Source of the DNA: Acholeplasmataceae bacterium UBA6235
GTDB taxonomy: Bacteria > Bacillota_I > Bacilli_A > Acholeplasmatales > UBA5453
Length of the DNA: 64,000 nt
NCBI GenBank assembly: GCA_002441525.1
Contig: DJWH01000067.1
Location: 42,718 to 106,717 of the forward strand
Direction of reading: 5' to 3'
The first letter of the stretch is position 1. Each line of letters opens with the position of its first letter. The position numbers and the translations under genes are program-made. Under the pieces are notes generated by a model that was given only the letters and a program-made list of their open reading frames with translations, had not been told where the DNA came from and searched no databases. This document shows, piece after piece, positions 27,039 through 35,262 of the stretch.

Positions 27039-27490
27039 TTATAGGCATCATCATCATTGTCGCTATCATTGTTCTCGACCAAATTACCAAATACCTTACC
27101 GTAACTCAGATTGGCAACCGTACGATTGTTGTCATCGATGGGTTTTTTAATTTGATTGAAAGACACAATTATGGCGCTGGTTGGAGTATGTTTGAGGGCA
27201 ATTGGCTATTTTTAGTAGCAGTAACCATCGTATCACTCGTCTTTTTTGGTTATTTGTTCAAATCTGTCAGTTTTAAAGAAAAATGGGTGTATAGCACAGC
27301 CATTTCACTCATGATTGGTGGTACGCTAGGTAACTTCATTGACCGCTTAAGACTGGGTTATGTCGTGGATTTCTTTCAGTTTATTTTTGGTAGTTATGAA
27401 TTTCCAACCTTTAATATCGCCGATTCAGCGCTAACGGTTGGTGTGATATTATTCGCAATCGATGTATTCTTTTTGGAGCAAAAACGATGA
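27035..27490 (+). CDS. lspA: Lipoprotein signal peptidase
   Basis: A 151-residue integral membrane aspartic protease that cleaves prolipoproteins before the lipidated Cys. It has four spans. The catalytic aspartates are in GNFIDRLRLGYVVDFF and FNIADSAL, and LDQITKYL is the N-terminal signature. The start at 27035 has GGAGGTT upstream. The substrates include several lipoproteins in this window (genes at 8493, 21274, 38239, 42348, 46745). Overlaps rluD by ATGA, the usual lspA-rluD order. Confidence 0.95.
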   Translation: MIIGIIIIVAIIVLDQITKYLTVTQIGNRTIVVIDGFFNLIERHNYGAGWSMFEGNWLFLVAVTIVSLVFFGYLFKSVSFKEKWVYSTAISLMIGGTLGNFIDRLRLGYVVDFFQFIFGSYEFPTFNIADSALTVGVILFAIDVFFLEQKR

Positions 27491-28398
27491 ACAAATGGGT
27501 ATTTAATGTAGAAGAATCACACGTCGGGTTACGTGCAGATGTGTTTGTCGCACAACTATTAACCGAAACCACGCGCAGTCAGATTAAAAAATTATTTGAT
27601 GCGAAACAAGTCCATATCGAAGGCGAACCCATCAAGGCTAGTTACGCAGTTCGATTTGATGATGAACTGACGGTCTACTCAAACGATGAGGCAGTTAAGA
27701 TTGATCCAGTCAACTTGAACTTAGAAATCGTCTATGAAGATGATGACGTCGCCGTTGTATACAAGCCACAAGGGATGGTTGTCCACCCGGCTGTGAGTTA
27801 TAAAGAAGTTACTTTAGTTCATGGTTTAAAGTATCAAATCCAAACTTTATCAGACATCAATGGCACACTCAGACCCGGTATCGTTCACCGCATCGACAAG
27901 GATACTTCAGGCTTGTTGTTGGTTGCGAAAACCAATTTTGCGCATGAATCGTTGGTAACACAACTTCAAGATAAAACGGTTAGACGTGTTTATGAAGCCA
28001 TTTGTTTGAATCCGATTGTTGAAGATTCAGGCACCATTTCCACCCCTGTGGGCAGGGATGAAATCAATCGCTTAAAAATGGCTGTAACCAATGATGGTAA
28101 ATTAGCGGTAACCCATTTTAAGGTGCTCAAACGTTATAAAAAACACAATTATATTGAATGTGTCCTTGAAACGGGCAGAACCCATCAAATTCGTGTACAT
28201 ATGCAATACATTGGACACCCTGTATTAGGTGATCCGCTTTATGGTAATAAACCTGTATACGGCACGACTGGACAATTTTTGCATGCGAAAACATTGGGAT
28301 TTATCCATCCAAGAACTGGAAAATACCTAGAATTCTCACATGAATCGCCTGAGATTTTTAGACAAACATTGGAAAAACTAGAAAACAACGAACTATAA
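27487..28398 (+). CDS. rluD: Ribosomal large-subunit pseudouridine synthase, RluD family
   Basis: A 303-residue RNA-modifying enzyme. An N-terminal S4 RNA-binding domain (about 15-75: VGLRADVFVAQLL) precedes the catalytic domain with HRIDKDTSGLLL, whose Asp is the nucleophile, and GRTHQIRVHM. Family assignment is firm; the modified positions (E. coli RluD: 1911, 1915, 1917 of 23S) are by analogy. Confidence 0.92.
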   Translation: MNKWVFNVEESHVGLRADVFVAQLLTETTRSQIKKLFDAKQVHIEGEPIKASYAVRFDDELTVYSNDEAVKIDPVNLNLEIVYEDDDVAVVYKPQGMVVHPAVSYKEVTLVHGLKYQIQTLSDINGTLRPGIVHRIDKDTSGLLLVAKTNFAHESLVTQLQDKTVRRVYEAICLNPIVEDSGTISTPVGRDEINRLKMAVTNDGKLAVTHFKVLKRYKKHNYIECVLETGRTHQIRVHMQYIGHPVLGDPLYGNKPVYGTTGQFLHAKTLGFIHPRTGKYLEFSHESPEIFRQTLEKLENNEL

Positions 28399-28403
28399 AA
28401 CAA

Positions 28404-28425
28404 AACCTCCACAAGTGTGGAGGTT
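28404..28425. terminator. Bidirectional terminator between rluD and rnhC
   Basis: Inverted repeat AACCTCCACA / TGTGGAGGTT (28404-28413 with 28416-28425), flanked by A-rich sequence on the left and TAATTTATTTT on the right. The inner pairs must open to make a loop. It lies between convergent genes. Confidence 0.65.
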
Positions 28426-29296
28426 AATTTATTTTGATGGGTCCTTCAATGTGATTCTTGGTTAAATTCTTAAAATTCAATTTGGTAATCGGTGGTAATG
28501 CTTGATAACCTCTGGATTTATAGATTTCAACCAGTTGTTTGTCCACCTCACTGCCTGCACCTTTGAGTAAATTGAGGCCGATGAATTTAGAAAATTGTTG
28601 CATTTTCGCGAGGAAAGCATAACGAGCGATGATGGAAGCAGCAGCAACACTAATATGCACGCTTTCTGCTTTTGTATAGAAATTGATATCGCGATAAATG
28701 AGTTTTTCGGTTTTAAGATAATTAAAGTATATCGGTGGTTCACAAAATTGATCCAAAATAACTGGCACTTTTTCCGTTAATTTTTCGGATGTCTTGATGA
28801 TGGCGTGGTTGTGTAAATACGCTTTAATCTTGTTCATATTATAACCCTTACGTACCATTTCATTGTATTTTTCAGGGTTAAGAATCAAAATAGAGTGGAT
28901 TAAACGGTTGGCTAAAATCGGTCCAATCTTGGAAATCATGGTATCTGTCATCGCTTTGGAATCTTTTACACCGAGCGATTCTAGGAATGCAATATCCGTT
29001 TTAGAGACATAGGCACTGCAGACAACGATGGGTCCAAATAAATCACCAGTCCCCACTTCATCAGAACCAATTGCCGCGTAGGTTTCAATCCCCAAAATGC
29101 TCTTAATGTGGCTGAGTTCTTGTTCAAAATCGCCTTGTAGCACCACTTTACCGGTTTTATATGCGTGGATCGTTAGTCCATTTTTAACGGCCGAGAACGC
29201 AACATACTGATTCGAGTGATCACGTTCGAACGATTTATATGCTTGAATCAGTATATTTAATTGTTCGGGTGAAATACTCAAACTGTAATTTGCCAT
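28424..29296 (-). CDS. rnhC: Ribonuclease HIII
   Basis: A 290-residue enzyme cutting RNA in RNA/DNA hybrids. It has an N-terminal TBP-like substrate-binding domain (about 1-75) and a catalytic domain opening with AAIGSDEVGTGDLFGPIVV (Asp and Glu metal ligands). Further acidic text is at GVKDSKAM and VHISVAAASIIARY. The Gly before DEVGTGD with no His distinguishes HIII from HII. AGGAGA lies before the start. Divergent from mutS2. Confidence 0.93.
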   Translation of the reverse strand: MANYSLSISPEQLNILIQAYKSFERDHSNQYVAFSAVKNGLTIHAYKTGKVVLQGDFEQELSHIKSILGIETYAAIGSDEVGTGDLFGPIVVCSAYVSKTDIAFLESLGVKDSKAMTDTMISKIGPILANRLIHSILILNPEKYNEMVRKGYNMNKIKAYLHNHAIIKTSEKLTEKVPVILDQFCEPPIYFNYLKTEKLIYRDINFYTKAESVHISVAAASIIARYAFLAKMQQFSKFIGLNLLKGAGSEVDKQLVEIYKSRGYQALPPITKLNFKNLTKNHIEGPIKIN

Positions 29297-29359
29297 ATAT
29301 TTTCTCCTAACTGTATATGATTATACCATAAAATTTGATAAAATGTAAGAGGTGATACT

Positions 29360-31675
29360 ATGAGTTACGCTTTCAAAGCACTCGAGTTTGATGTCGTATT
29401 GACGCGCATTTCGAAATATGCCATGTGTCAAACGACGGTACAAAACATCATAAACTTGGTTCCATTGGATGACCTTGAAACTGTGAAGGTAGAGATTCAA
29501 AAGACCAAACAAACCTTAGACCTCATCGCTCGCATGGGTTCTTTTCCATTCATTGAAGATTACGATATCGATGATCTATTCAACGCCATTACCATTGGAC
29601 AAACATTATCGATAAAGGACATTCTCTCTGTTCGTTTATTCATGGTGATGACACGTGACATTTTAAATCAGTTCAAAGAAATGACTCGAAATAAGATGAA
29701 TTTTGATTCAATCAAATACATTCATGAGCGCTTGTTTCCTACCGATCATTTGATTTCATTGATTGATTCTAAAATTGACCCTGATGGGATTGTCCTAGAT
29801 AGTGCCTCCGAGGCTTTGATGACAATCCGTAAACAGCAGAGAAGATTAGAACAACAACGTCGTGAAATTCTCAATAACCTTTTACAAAAAAGAGCTTCAC
29901 AACTCAATGAACAAATGATTGTGATGCGTAATAATCGCTATTGTTTACCAGTTAAAGCCGATTATAAGCACACCTTTAAAGGAATCATCCATGATGAATC
30001 CTCATCCGGGACCACTGCATTCATCGAACCGATTGAAACCATTGAAAAAACCGTTGAACTCGAACGATTGATGTTTGCTGAACAACAAGAAATCATCAAA
30101 ATACTCGAAGAGATTTCTGGTGAACTTAAAATCGATGTTGATGCGCTCAAAGGCAATCTAGATGCCTTACTGGTGTTGGATTTACTCCAGAGTAAGGCCA
30201 AATACGCCCTTGAAATTGACGCCTATGCTGTCTCTATGAATGATCAAGGTTTGATTCGTTTAATCGATGCGAGACACCCATTAATTGACCCTAAAATGGT
30301 CGTACCTATTTCTTTGGAACTCAATGAAATTAAACGAACCATCCTCATATCTGGGCCGAATACTGGTGGTAAAACGGTGGCTTTAAAAACCACAGGCTTA
30401 TTATCATTGATGGCCCAATCCGGCTTATTGGTACCGATGAAAAGCGAAGGCGAACTTTCGATTTTTAAAGGGGTATATGCCGACATTGGTGATGAACAAT
30501 CCATTTTACAATCCTTATCCACATTCTCATCCCACATGAAGAAAATCAAACACATCGTCGATATCGCGAGTGATGATATTCTGGTATTGATGGATGAACT
30601 GGGCAGTGGGACAGACCCACAAGAAGGTAGCGCATTGGCGATGGGTATTTTGGACTATTTAGAACCATTTAATCTTAGGATGATTGTGACAACCCATTAT
30701 TCTGAGTTGAAGGTCTACGCTTACACACACCCACACATTGCGAACGCCAGTGTCGCATTCGACATCGATACATTAAAGCCTTTATACCGTATCAATTATG
30801 GTATTAGTGGATCATCAAATGCCCTTTACATTGCGAAAAAACTCGGTTTGAGCGAACAGGTGATACGATTAGCTCAAGGGTATTCTAGTCTCAAAGAAAA
30901 TGATTTAACCAAATCCATCAAAGCTTTTGAAGATGAATCATTGATTGTCAAACAAAAAGAGGCTGAGCTTTCGAAAGAACTCCTCCATATCGAAATGCTC
31001 CGAAAGGAATATGAACAAAAAATCGATACCTTAGAAGCCGAAAAAGATGCGATTATTGCTAAAACCAAAGCACAAGCCGATAAAAAGATGAAAGCTAACT
31101 TGGAAAAAGCACAAGAATTGATCGATATCTTATCCATGAAAGATTTGAAAGACCATGAAGTTGCTCAAATCAAATACGAGTTCAAACAGTTGGATTTTGA
31201 TGATGTTTCGAAAGAAATAGCCCGTGACTTAAAGATTGGTGACCATGTGTTCATCAAATCTTATGATCAAAATGGTGTCATCACACAAAAGATTAAAAAT
31301 CAATTCAAAGTCAAATTTGGGATGTTTGAATTGTTATTTGATGCAAAAGACCTAAAACCATCAGACGAACCCATCATTAGACCCAGAACAGTCAAATCAA
31401 AACCGATTGAAACCAAGACAGTGGTTAGTGATGTGAAAATGGAACTGGATTTGAGGGGTTATCGTTTTGAAGATGTTAAAGAAGAACTGGAAAAATTCCT
31501 TGATACCGCTGTTTTAAATCATATGCGTTCCGTGCGAATTATTCATGGTTTCGGTACTGGAGCGGTTCGTAAAGCCGTTTATGATGTCATAAAATCCTCA
31601 CCTTACGTTGGGTCATATCGCTACGGTGGTGAGGGTGAAGGTCTCAATGGTGTAACCATCATATCATTAAAGTAG
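29360..31675 (+). CDS. mutS2: MutS2 (Smr-domain ATPase)
   Basis: A 771-residue MutS paralogue lacking the mismatch-recognition domain. The MutS core is at about 1-320; Walker A is GPNTGGKT near residue 332; Walker B and the signature are in DDILVLMDELGSGTDPQEGSAL. A coiled-coil clamp runs over about 505-600, and the C-terminal Smr nuclease domain (about 695-771) has LDLRGYRFEDV and HGFGTGAVRKAV. In Firmicutes MutS2 acts in suppressing recombination or in rescuing collided ribosomes; which applies here is not shown. AAGAGGTG precedes the start. Confidence 0.95.
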   Translation: MSYAFKALEFDVVLTRISKYAMCQTTVQNIINLVPLDDLETVKVEIQKTKQTLDLIARMGSFPFIEDYDIDDLFNAITIGQTLSIKDILSVRLFMVMTRDILNQFKEMTRNKMNFDSIKYIHERLFPTDHLISLIDSKIDPDGIVLDSASEALMTIRKQQRRLEQQRREILNNLLQKRASQLNEQMIVMRNNRYCLPVKADYKHTFKGIIHDESSSGTTAFIEPIETIEKTVELERLMFAEQQEIIKILEEISGELKIDVDALKGNLDALLVLDLLQSKAKYALEIDAYAVSMNDQGLIRLIDARHPLIDPKMVVPISLELNEIKRTILISGPNTGGKTVALKTTGLLSLMAQSGLLVPMKSEGELSIFKGVYADIGDEQSILQSLSTFSSHMKKIKHIVDIASDDILVLMDELGSGTDPQEGSALAMGILDYLEPFNLRMIVTTHYSELKVYAYTHPHIANASVAFDIDTLKPLYRINYGISGSSNALYIAKKLGLSEQVIRLAQGYSSLKENDLTKSIKAFEDESLIVKQKEAELSKELLHIEMLRKEYEQKIDTLEAEKDAIIAKTKAQADKKMKANLEKAQELIDILSMKDLKDHEVAQIKYEFKQLDFDDVSKEIARDLKIGDHVFIKSYDQNGVITQKIKNQFKVKFGMFELLFDAKDLKPSDEPIIRPRTVKSKPIETKTVVSDVKMELDLRGYRFEDVKEELEKFLDTAVLNHMRSVRIIHGFGTGAVRKAVYDVIKSSPYVGSYRYGGEGEGLNGVTIISLK

Positions 31676-31687
31676 GTTGCTTTTGAC

Positions 31688-31716
31688 TTGAATTAAACGG
31701 TTACATAATTTATAAT
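31688..31716 (+). promoter_or_regulatory. Promoter of the thioredoxin gene
   Basis: TTGAAT (31688-31693), 17 bases, TATAAT (31711-31716), 35 bases before the thioredoxin start. Confidence 0.6.
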
Positions 31717-31750
31717 AATCTTAAGTAATGATGAAATTGGAGGGTATTTT

Positions 31751-32068
31751 ATGCTTATCACGTATGACGGTAGTGAATTCGAACAAGTCGTTGGCAGACA
31801 GGGTCTTGTTTTAGTCGATTTTTTTGCAACATGGTGTGGACCATGCAAGATGTTGATGCCTCAATTGGAAGCTTTATCTGAAGAACAACCACAAATTCCT
31901 TTTGTTAAAGTGGATATTGATCAATATAGACCTCTTGCGAAAGAAACTTACGGCATTACTTCGGTTCCAACATTAATCTTATTTAAAGATGGCGTTGAAG
32001 TATCTAGACAAAGCGGATTTGCACCAAAAGACGCTGTTTGGAAATGGATTCAAGCAAACAATAAATAA
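31751..32068 (+). CDS. trxA: Thioredoxin
   Basis: A 105-residue cytosolic thiol oxidoreductase. The redox motif WCGPC places the cysteines at 29 and 32, with the cis-Pro in TSVPTLILF. GGAGGG lies upstream of the start, and it has its own promoter and terminator. It likely supplies electrons for MsrA among others; the reductase is not in the window. Confidence 0.95.
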   Translation: MLITYDGSEFEQVVGRQGLVLVDFFATWCGPCKMLMPQLEALSEEQPQIPFVKVDIDQYRPLAKETYGITSVPTLILFKDGVEVSRQSGFAPKDAVWKWIQANNK

Positions 32069-32126
32069 AAAAACACGACAATGTCGTGTTCAAAGGGGTA
32101 TTCGTCAAGTTGACGAACCCTTTTTT
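32069..32126. terminator. Back-to-back terminators between trxA and the ElaA-like gene
   Basis: Two adjacent hairpins. AACACGACA/TGTCGTGTT (32072-32080 with 32082-32090) has an A run on its left and so ends minus-strand transcripts. The second (AAAGGG...TTCGTCAA with TTGACGAA...CCCTTT, 32092-32123) is followed by TTTTTT on the plus strand and ends trxA transcripts. Confidence 0.75.
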
Positions 32127-32560
32127 CTTAGTTCCATCGCGTAATGGTCGATACCATCCACCAAATAAATGTCTGAAATCACTTCAAATCCGAAACTTTC
32201 ATAAAATTTTCTAAGATAACTTTGTCCTTCAATTCGAATGATGGCTTCAGATTGAAATAAATGCGCTATAGCCGCTTTAATCAATGCTTTTGAATACCCT
32301 TTGTTGCGGACATTTGGATAGGAAACCACTCGACCTAAAGAAGAAGCATCCTCGAATTTAACCCCATAGGGCATGGTTCTCACATAAGAAACGATGGTGT
32401 CTTGTTCTTTGATGAAAAAATGGGTTGCTTGATAATCTAAATCATCTAAATCTTGATAAATAGCGGTTTGTTCAACCACAAAAACATCGCTTCTCAATTT
32501 GAGTAGTTGGTAGAGCTCAGTTGTGGTAAGTTCAGAAAACTTTTTTTGATGAATTTGCAT
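32105..32560 (-). CDS. ElaA-like GNAT acetyltransferase
   Basis: A 151-residue GNAT protein. The N-terminal text LYQLLKLRSDVFVVEQTAIYQDLD closely follows ElaA proteins, and the acetyl-CoA loop is in SLGRVVSYPNVRNKGYSKALI (R-x-x-G-x-S). FYESFGFEVISDIYLVDGIDH is the ElaA C-terminal text. Substrate unknown in the family. Its 3' end lies within the trxA terminator. Confidence 0.82.
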   Translation of the reverse strand: MQIHQKKFSELTTTELYQLLKLRSDVFVVEQTAIYQDLDDLDYQATHFFIKEQDTIVSYVRTMPYGVKFEDASSLGRVVSYPNVRNKGYSKALIKAAIAHLFQSEAIIRIEGQSYLRKFYESFGFEVISDIYLVDGIDHYAMELRKKGSST

Positions 32561-32647
32561 AAAAACACCTCGTTTTTATTATACAAGAAAATGACTTTTT
32601 TGGGCATATTTTCGACCTTTTATTGTATAATGTAAGAAGGTGATAAT

Positions 32648-33508
32648 ATGGAAGGTATCTTCTTAATCGATAAACCTGCTGGAATGACTTCTTTTGATGT
32701 CATCCGCAAGTTAAGAAATCAACTCAATACAAAAGAAGTCGGCCATGCTGGCACTTTAGACCCGATGGCAACCGGATTATTGGTTGTCTTGGTCGGTAAA
32801 GCAACCAAACTATCCGATTTATTGCTTTCAGAAACCAAAACCTATCAAGGGACCATTACTTTTGGGTTTTCTACGGATTCTTATGATCGAACAGGAAAAG
32901 TGGTCGATACATTGGATACATTTGATTTAAATGAAACACAAATTGATGAAACCATCAAATCTTTTTTAAGTCGTGATTCACAGTTACCACCCATTTATTC
33001 AGCGATTAAAATACAAGGCAAAAAACTGTATGAATACGCTCGAAAAGATCAAACCGTTGAAATCGATGAAAGACCTATGATTATACATGAGTTTGAACGG
33101 ACTTCAGCCTATATCAATCAAAGTTTTAATTTTGAAATTAGAGTATCTAAAGGCACCTATATCCGTTCAATCGCCCATGATTTTGGTGTATCTCTGGATA
33201 TCCCAAGTCATTTAAGTGCTTTAAGACGCACCCATTCGGGCCGATATTCATTATCAACGGCTTATCGTTTGGGTGAGATTGATGAATATACCATGCCAAA
33301 TTTTAGTGTTGAAGATTACGCAAAAACACTGGATAAACTCGTTGTGGATGACTATTTGATTCCACTCATCCGAAACGGTGTCAGACTCGATGAACGTCAA
33401 ACGACCATGGATGGCCCATTCACGGCGTATTCGAAAGACAATAAGCCGATCGCTATCTTTAAAAAAGATGGAAAAAATTATAAACCACTGATTCAGTTAG
33501 GAGAATAG
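32648..33508 (+). CDS. truB: tRNA pseudouridine-55 synthase
   Basis: A 286-residue enzyme forming pseudouridine at position 55 of the tRNA T loop. The motif GHAGTLDPMATGLL carries catalytic Asp38, and KGTYIRSIAHDFG is the second signature. The C-terminal PUA-like region is short. AAGAAGGTG lies before the start. It is followed by ribF after two bases, the common truB-ribF order. Confidence 0.95.
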   Translation: MEGIFLIDKPAGMTSFDVIRKLRNQLNTKEVGHAGTLDPMATGLLVVLVGKATKLSDLLLSETKTYQGTITFGFSTDSYDRTGKVVDTLDTFDLNETQIDETIKSFLSRDSQLPPIYSAIKIQGKKLYEYARKDQTVEIDERPMIIHEFERTSAYINQSFNFEIRVSKGTYIRSIAHDFGVSLDIPSHLSALRRTHSGRYSLSTAYRLGEIDEYTMPNFSVEDYAKTLDKLVVDDYLIPLIRNGVRLDERQTTMDGPFTAYSKDNKPIAIFKKDGKNYKPLIQLGE

Positions 33509-33510
33509 CC

Positions 33511-34404
33511 ATGGATTTACAAATCAATGATTTCCATGCTTTTAAAAATGACCAACCATTAACACTGACCATCGGCAATTTCGATGGTTTACACCTCGGT
33601 CACCAAGCATTGATCAAAAAAACTTTATACGCAGATACCGAAAGTGCTGTGATGACATTCTTTCCACACCCAATGAAAGTCTTAAGGGGAATGAAAGACC
33701 ATGTGATTTTAATGAGCCAAGAGAAAAAAATCAAACTCATTGAATCGATGGGGGTTGATCACTTATTCATCGCTAATTTCGATATGCAAATGGCATCCAC
33801 ATCGAAAGAATCATTCATTGAAAGACTCAAATCCTTGAACGTTAAACGATTGGTACTTGGCATCGATTTTCGCTTTGGTTCGCATGCATCTGGTCATGTG
33901 GAAGACTTAAAGCAACATTTTGAAGTCATCATCGTCGAAAATGTGACTCATCAAGATACCCGCATTTCGACCACTTATATCAAAGACTTACTCTACTCTG
34001 GTGAATTGTCTAGGGCTGAACTATTGCTTGGTCGTCCTTATAGCATCGAAGGTGTTGTCATTCATGGTGACAAAGTTGGTCGAACTCTAGGTATGCCTAC
34101 CGCTAATCTAGACTTAGAAACCTATGTGTTGCCACCAAATGGGGTTTACTATGTAGATGTACTTTATCAGGGACACATGTATCCTGGCGCACTTAATATA
34201 GGCTACAACCCAACCATCAATTACAGTGTTAAGAAAAGGGTAGAAGTTTACATATTGGATTTTAATGAAATGATTTATGGCAAAAAATTGGAGATTTTCT
34301 TCAGATTATATTTAAGACCTGAAAAGCAATTCAAATCGAAAGAAGCCTTGATTGAACAACTCCAAAAAGATATCGAAGATGTCAAACGTCTTTCATCCAA
34401 ATGA
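33511..34404 (+). CDS. ribF: Bifunctional riboflavin kinase / FAD synthetase
   Basis: A 297-residue enzyme making FMN and FAD. The N-terminal nucleotidyltransferase domain has GNFDGLHLGHQALI (about residues 23-36), and the C-terminal flavokinase domain begins near 185 with VVIHGDKVGRTLGMPTANL. TTAGGAG stands before the start. Its FAD could feed flavinylation of the lipoprotein encoded at 38239, although no ApbE gene is in the window. Confidence 0.95.
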   Translation: MDLQINDFHAFKNDQPLTLTIGNFDGLHLGHQALIKKTLYADTESAVMTFFPHPMKVLRGMKDHVILMSQEKKIKLIESMGVDHLFIANFDMQMASTSKESFIERLKSLNVKRLVLGIDFRFGSHASGHVEDLKQHFEVIIVENVTHQDTRISTTYIKDLLYSGELSRAELLLGRPYSIEGVVIHGDKVGRTLGMPTANLDLETYVLPPNGVYYVDVLYQGHMYPGALNIGYNPTINYSVKKRVEVYILDFNEMIYGKKLEIFFRLYLRPEKQFKSKEALIEQLQKDIEDVKRLSSK

Positions 34405-34454
34405 TTGATAACTTTCTTCGCGTATGTTAAAATAGACATAAGGTGGTGTATATC

Positions 34455-34778
34455 ATGAAACTCGTATTAGCGATTATCTCAAATGATGATTCAAATAAAG
34501 TTTCCAAAGGTTTAGTTAAAGAAAACTATTTTGTAACAAAACTCGCAACTACCGGTGGTTTCCTATTAACAGGAAATACAACCTTTTTGATTGGTACCAA
34601 TGATGAAAAAGTACCAAGAATTCTAGAAATCATCGAAGAACACTCAAAAACACGTGCAAAACTCGTGCCAAATTCGATCATCAGTGAATTTGGTATGTTC
34701 TCCAGCCTACCAGTGGAAGTTAAGGTTGGCGGCGCGACAGTGTTCGTATTAAACGTTGAACAATTTATTAAGATTTAA
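34455..34778 (+). CDS. darA: Cyclic di-AMP receptor protein, DarA/PstA type
   Basis: A 107-residue PII-like signalling protein that binds c-di-AMP. It has the family text MKLVLAIISNDD, a T-loop region after LATTGGFLLTGNTTFLIG, and the C-terminal VGGATVFVLNVEQF. The start at 34455 has AAGGTGGTG upstream; the ATG at 34443 overlaps that site. Its output is not known in most species. Its presence implies a diadenylate cyclase elsewhere. Confidence 0.9.
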   Translation: MKLVLAIISNDDSNKVSKGLVKENYFVTKLATTGGFLLTGNTTFLIGTNDEKVPRILEIIEEHSKTRAKLVPNSIISEFGMFSSLPVEVKVGGATVFVLNVEQFIKI

Positions 34779-34781
34779 ATC

Positions 34782-34809
34782 TTGCAATTTGTTCAATTTG
34801 TGTTAAAAT
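34782..34809 (+). promoter_or_regulatory. Promoter of rpsO
   Basis: TTGCAA (34782-34787), 16 bases, TAAAAT (34804-34809), just after the darA stop and upstream of the rpsO leader. Confidence 0.5.
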
Positions 34810-34824
34810 GGTTATGGCGTAATC

Positions 34825-34851
34825 AAGGATTAAGGGTGCCTCCTAATCTTT
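34825..34851 (+). promoter_or_regulatory. rpsO leader hairpin, candidate S15 autoregulatory site
   Basis: An eight-pair stem (34825-34832 with 34844-34851, one GT pair) closes an 11-base loop AGGGTGCCTCC, 25 bases upstream of rpsO. Leader hairpins bound by S15 are established in several Firmicutes and in E. coli; that this one binds S15 is inferred from position only. Confidence 0.4.
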
Positions 34852-34876
34852 AGATTCACGAGAAAGGAATATAAAC

Positions 34877-35146
34877 ATGGCAATTTCAAAAGAAAGAAAG
34901 CAAGCACTTATCAAAGAATTCCAAATCAATGATAAGGACACAGGATCTGCAGCTGTTCAAATCGCAGTCCTAACAGAAGAAATCAACCAATTGAACGCAC
35001 ACTTAGCTGTTCATACACACGATTTCCATTCTAAACGCGGCTTATTCCAAAAGATTGGCTTACGTAAGAGATTCTTAGCTTACCTAAAGAAGTCTAATTT
35101 GGAAGCTTACACTGCTTTGATTGAAAAACTCAATCTACGTGGCTAA
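34877..35146 (+). CDS. rpsO: Ribosomal protein S15
   Basis: An 89-residue 30S subunit protein binding 16S rRNA helices 20-22. It has the signature text DTGSAAVQIAVLTEEINQLNAHL, HDFHSKRGL and RKRFLAYLKK. GAAAGGAAT stands upstream of the ATG. It has its own promoter and terminator and is followed by pnp, the order seen widely in bacteria. Confidence 0.97.
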   Translation: MAISKERKQALIKEFQINDKDTGSAAVQIAVLTEEINQLNAHLAVHTHDFHSKRGLFQKIGLRKRFLAYLKKSNLEAYTALIEKLNLRG

Positions 35147-35173
35147 AAGATTGCGAAAGCAATCTTTTTTTTA
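35145..35173 (+). terminator. rpsO terminator
   Basis: AAAAGATTGC (35145-35154), GAAA loop, GCAATCTTTT (35159-35168), then further T residues. Confidence 0.9.
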
Positions 35174-35262
35174 CTAGTAAAAGGGCTTTATTTGGTGTAT
35201 AATGATTAAGGCATACATATATAAAATAGAAGAAAATATAAAATGAAGGAGATTTTTATATT

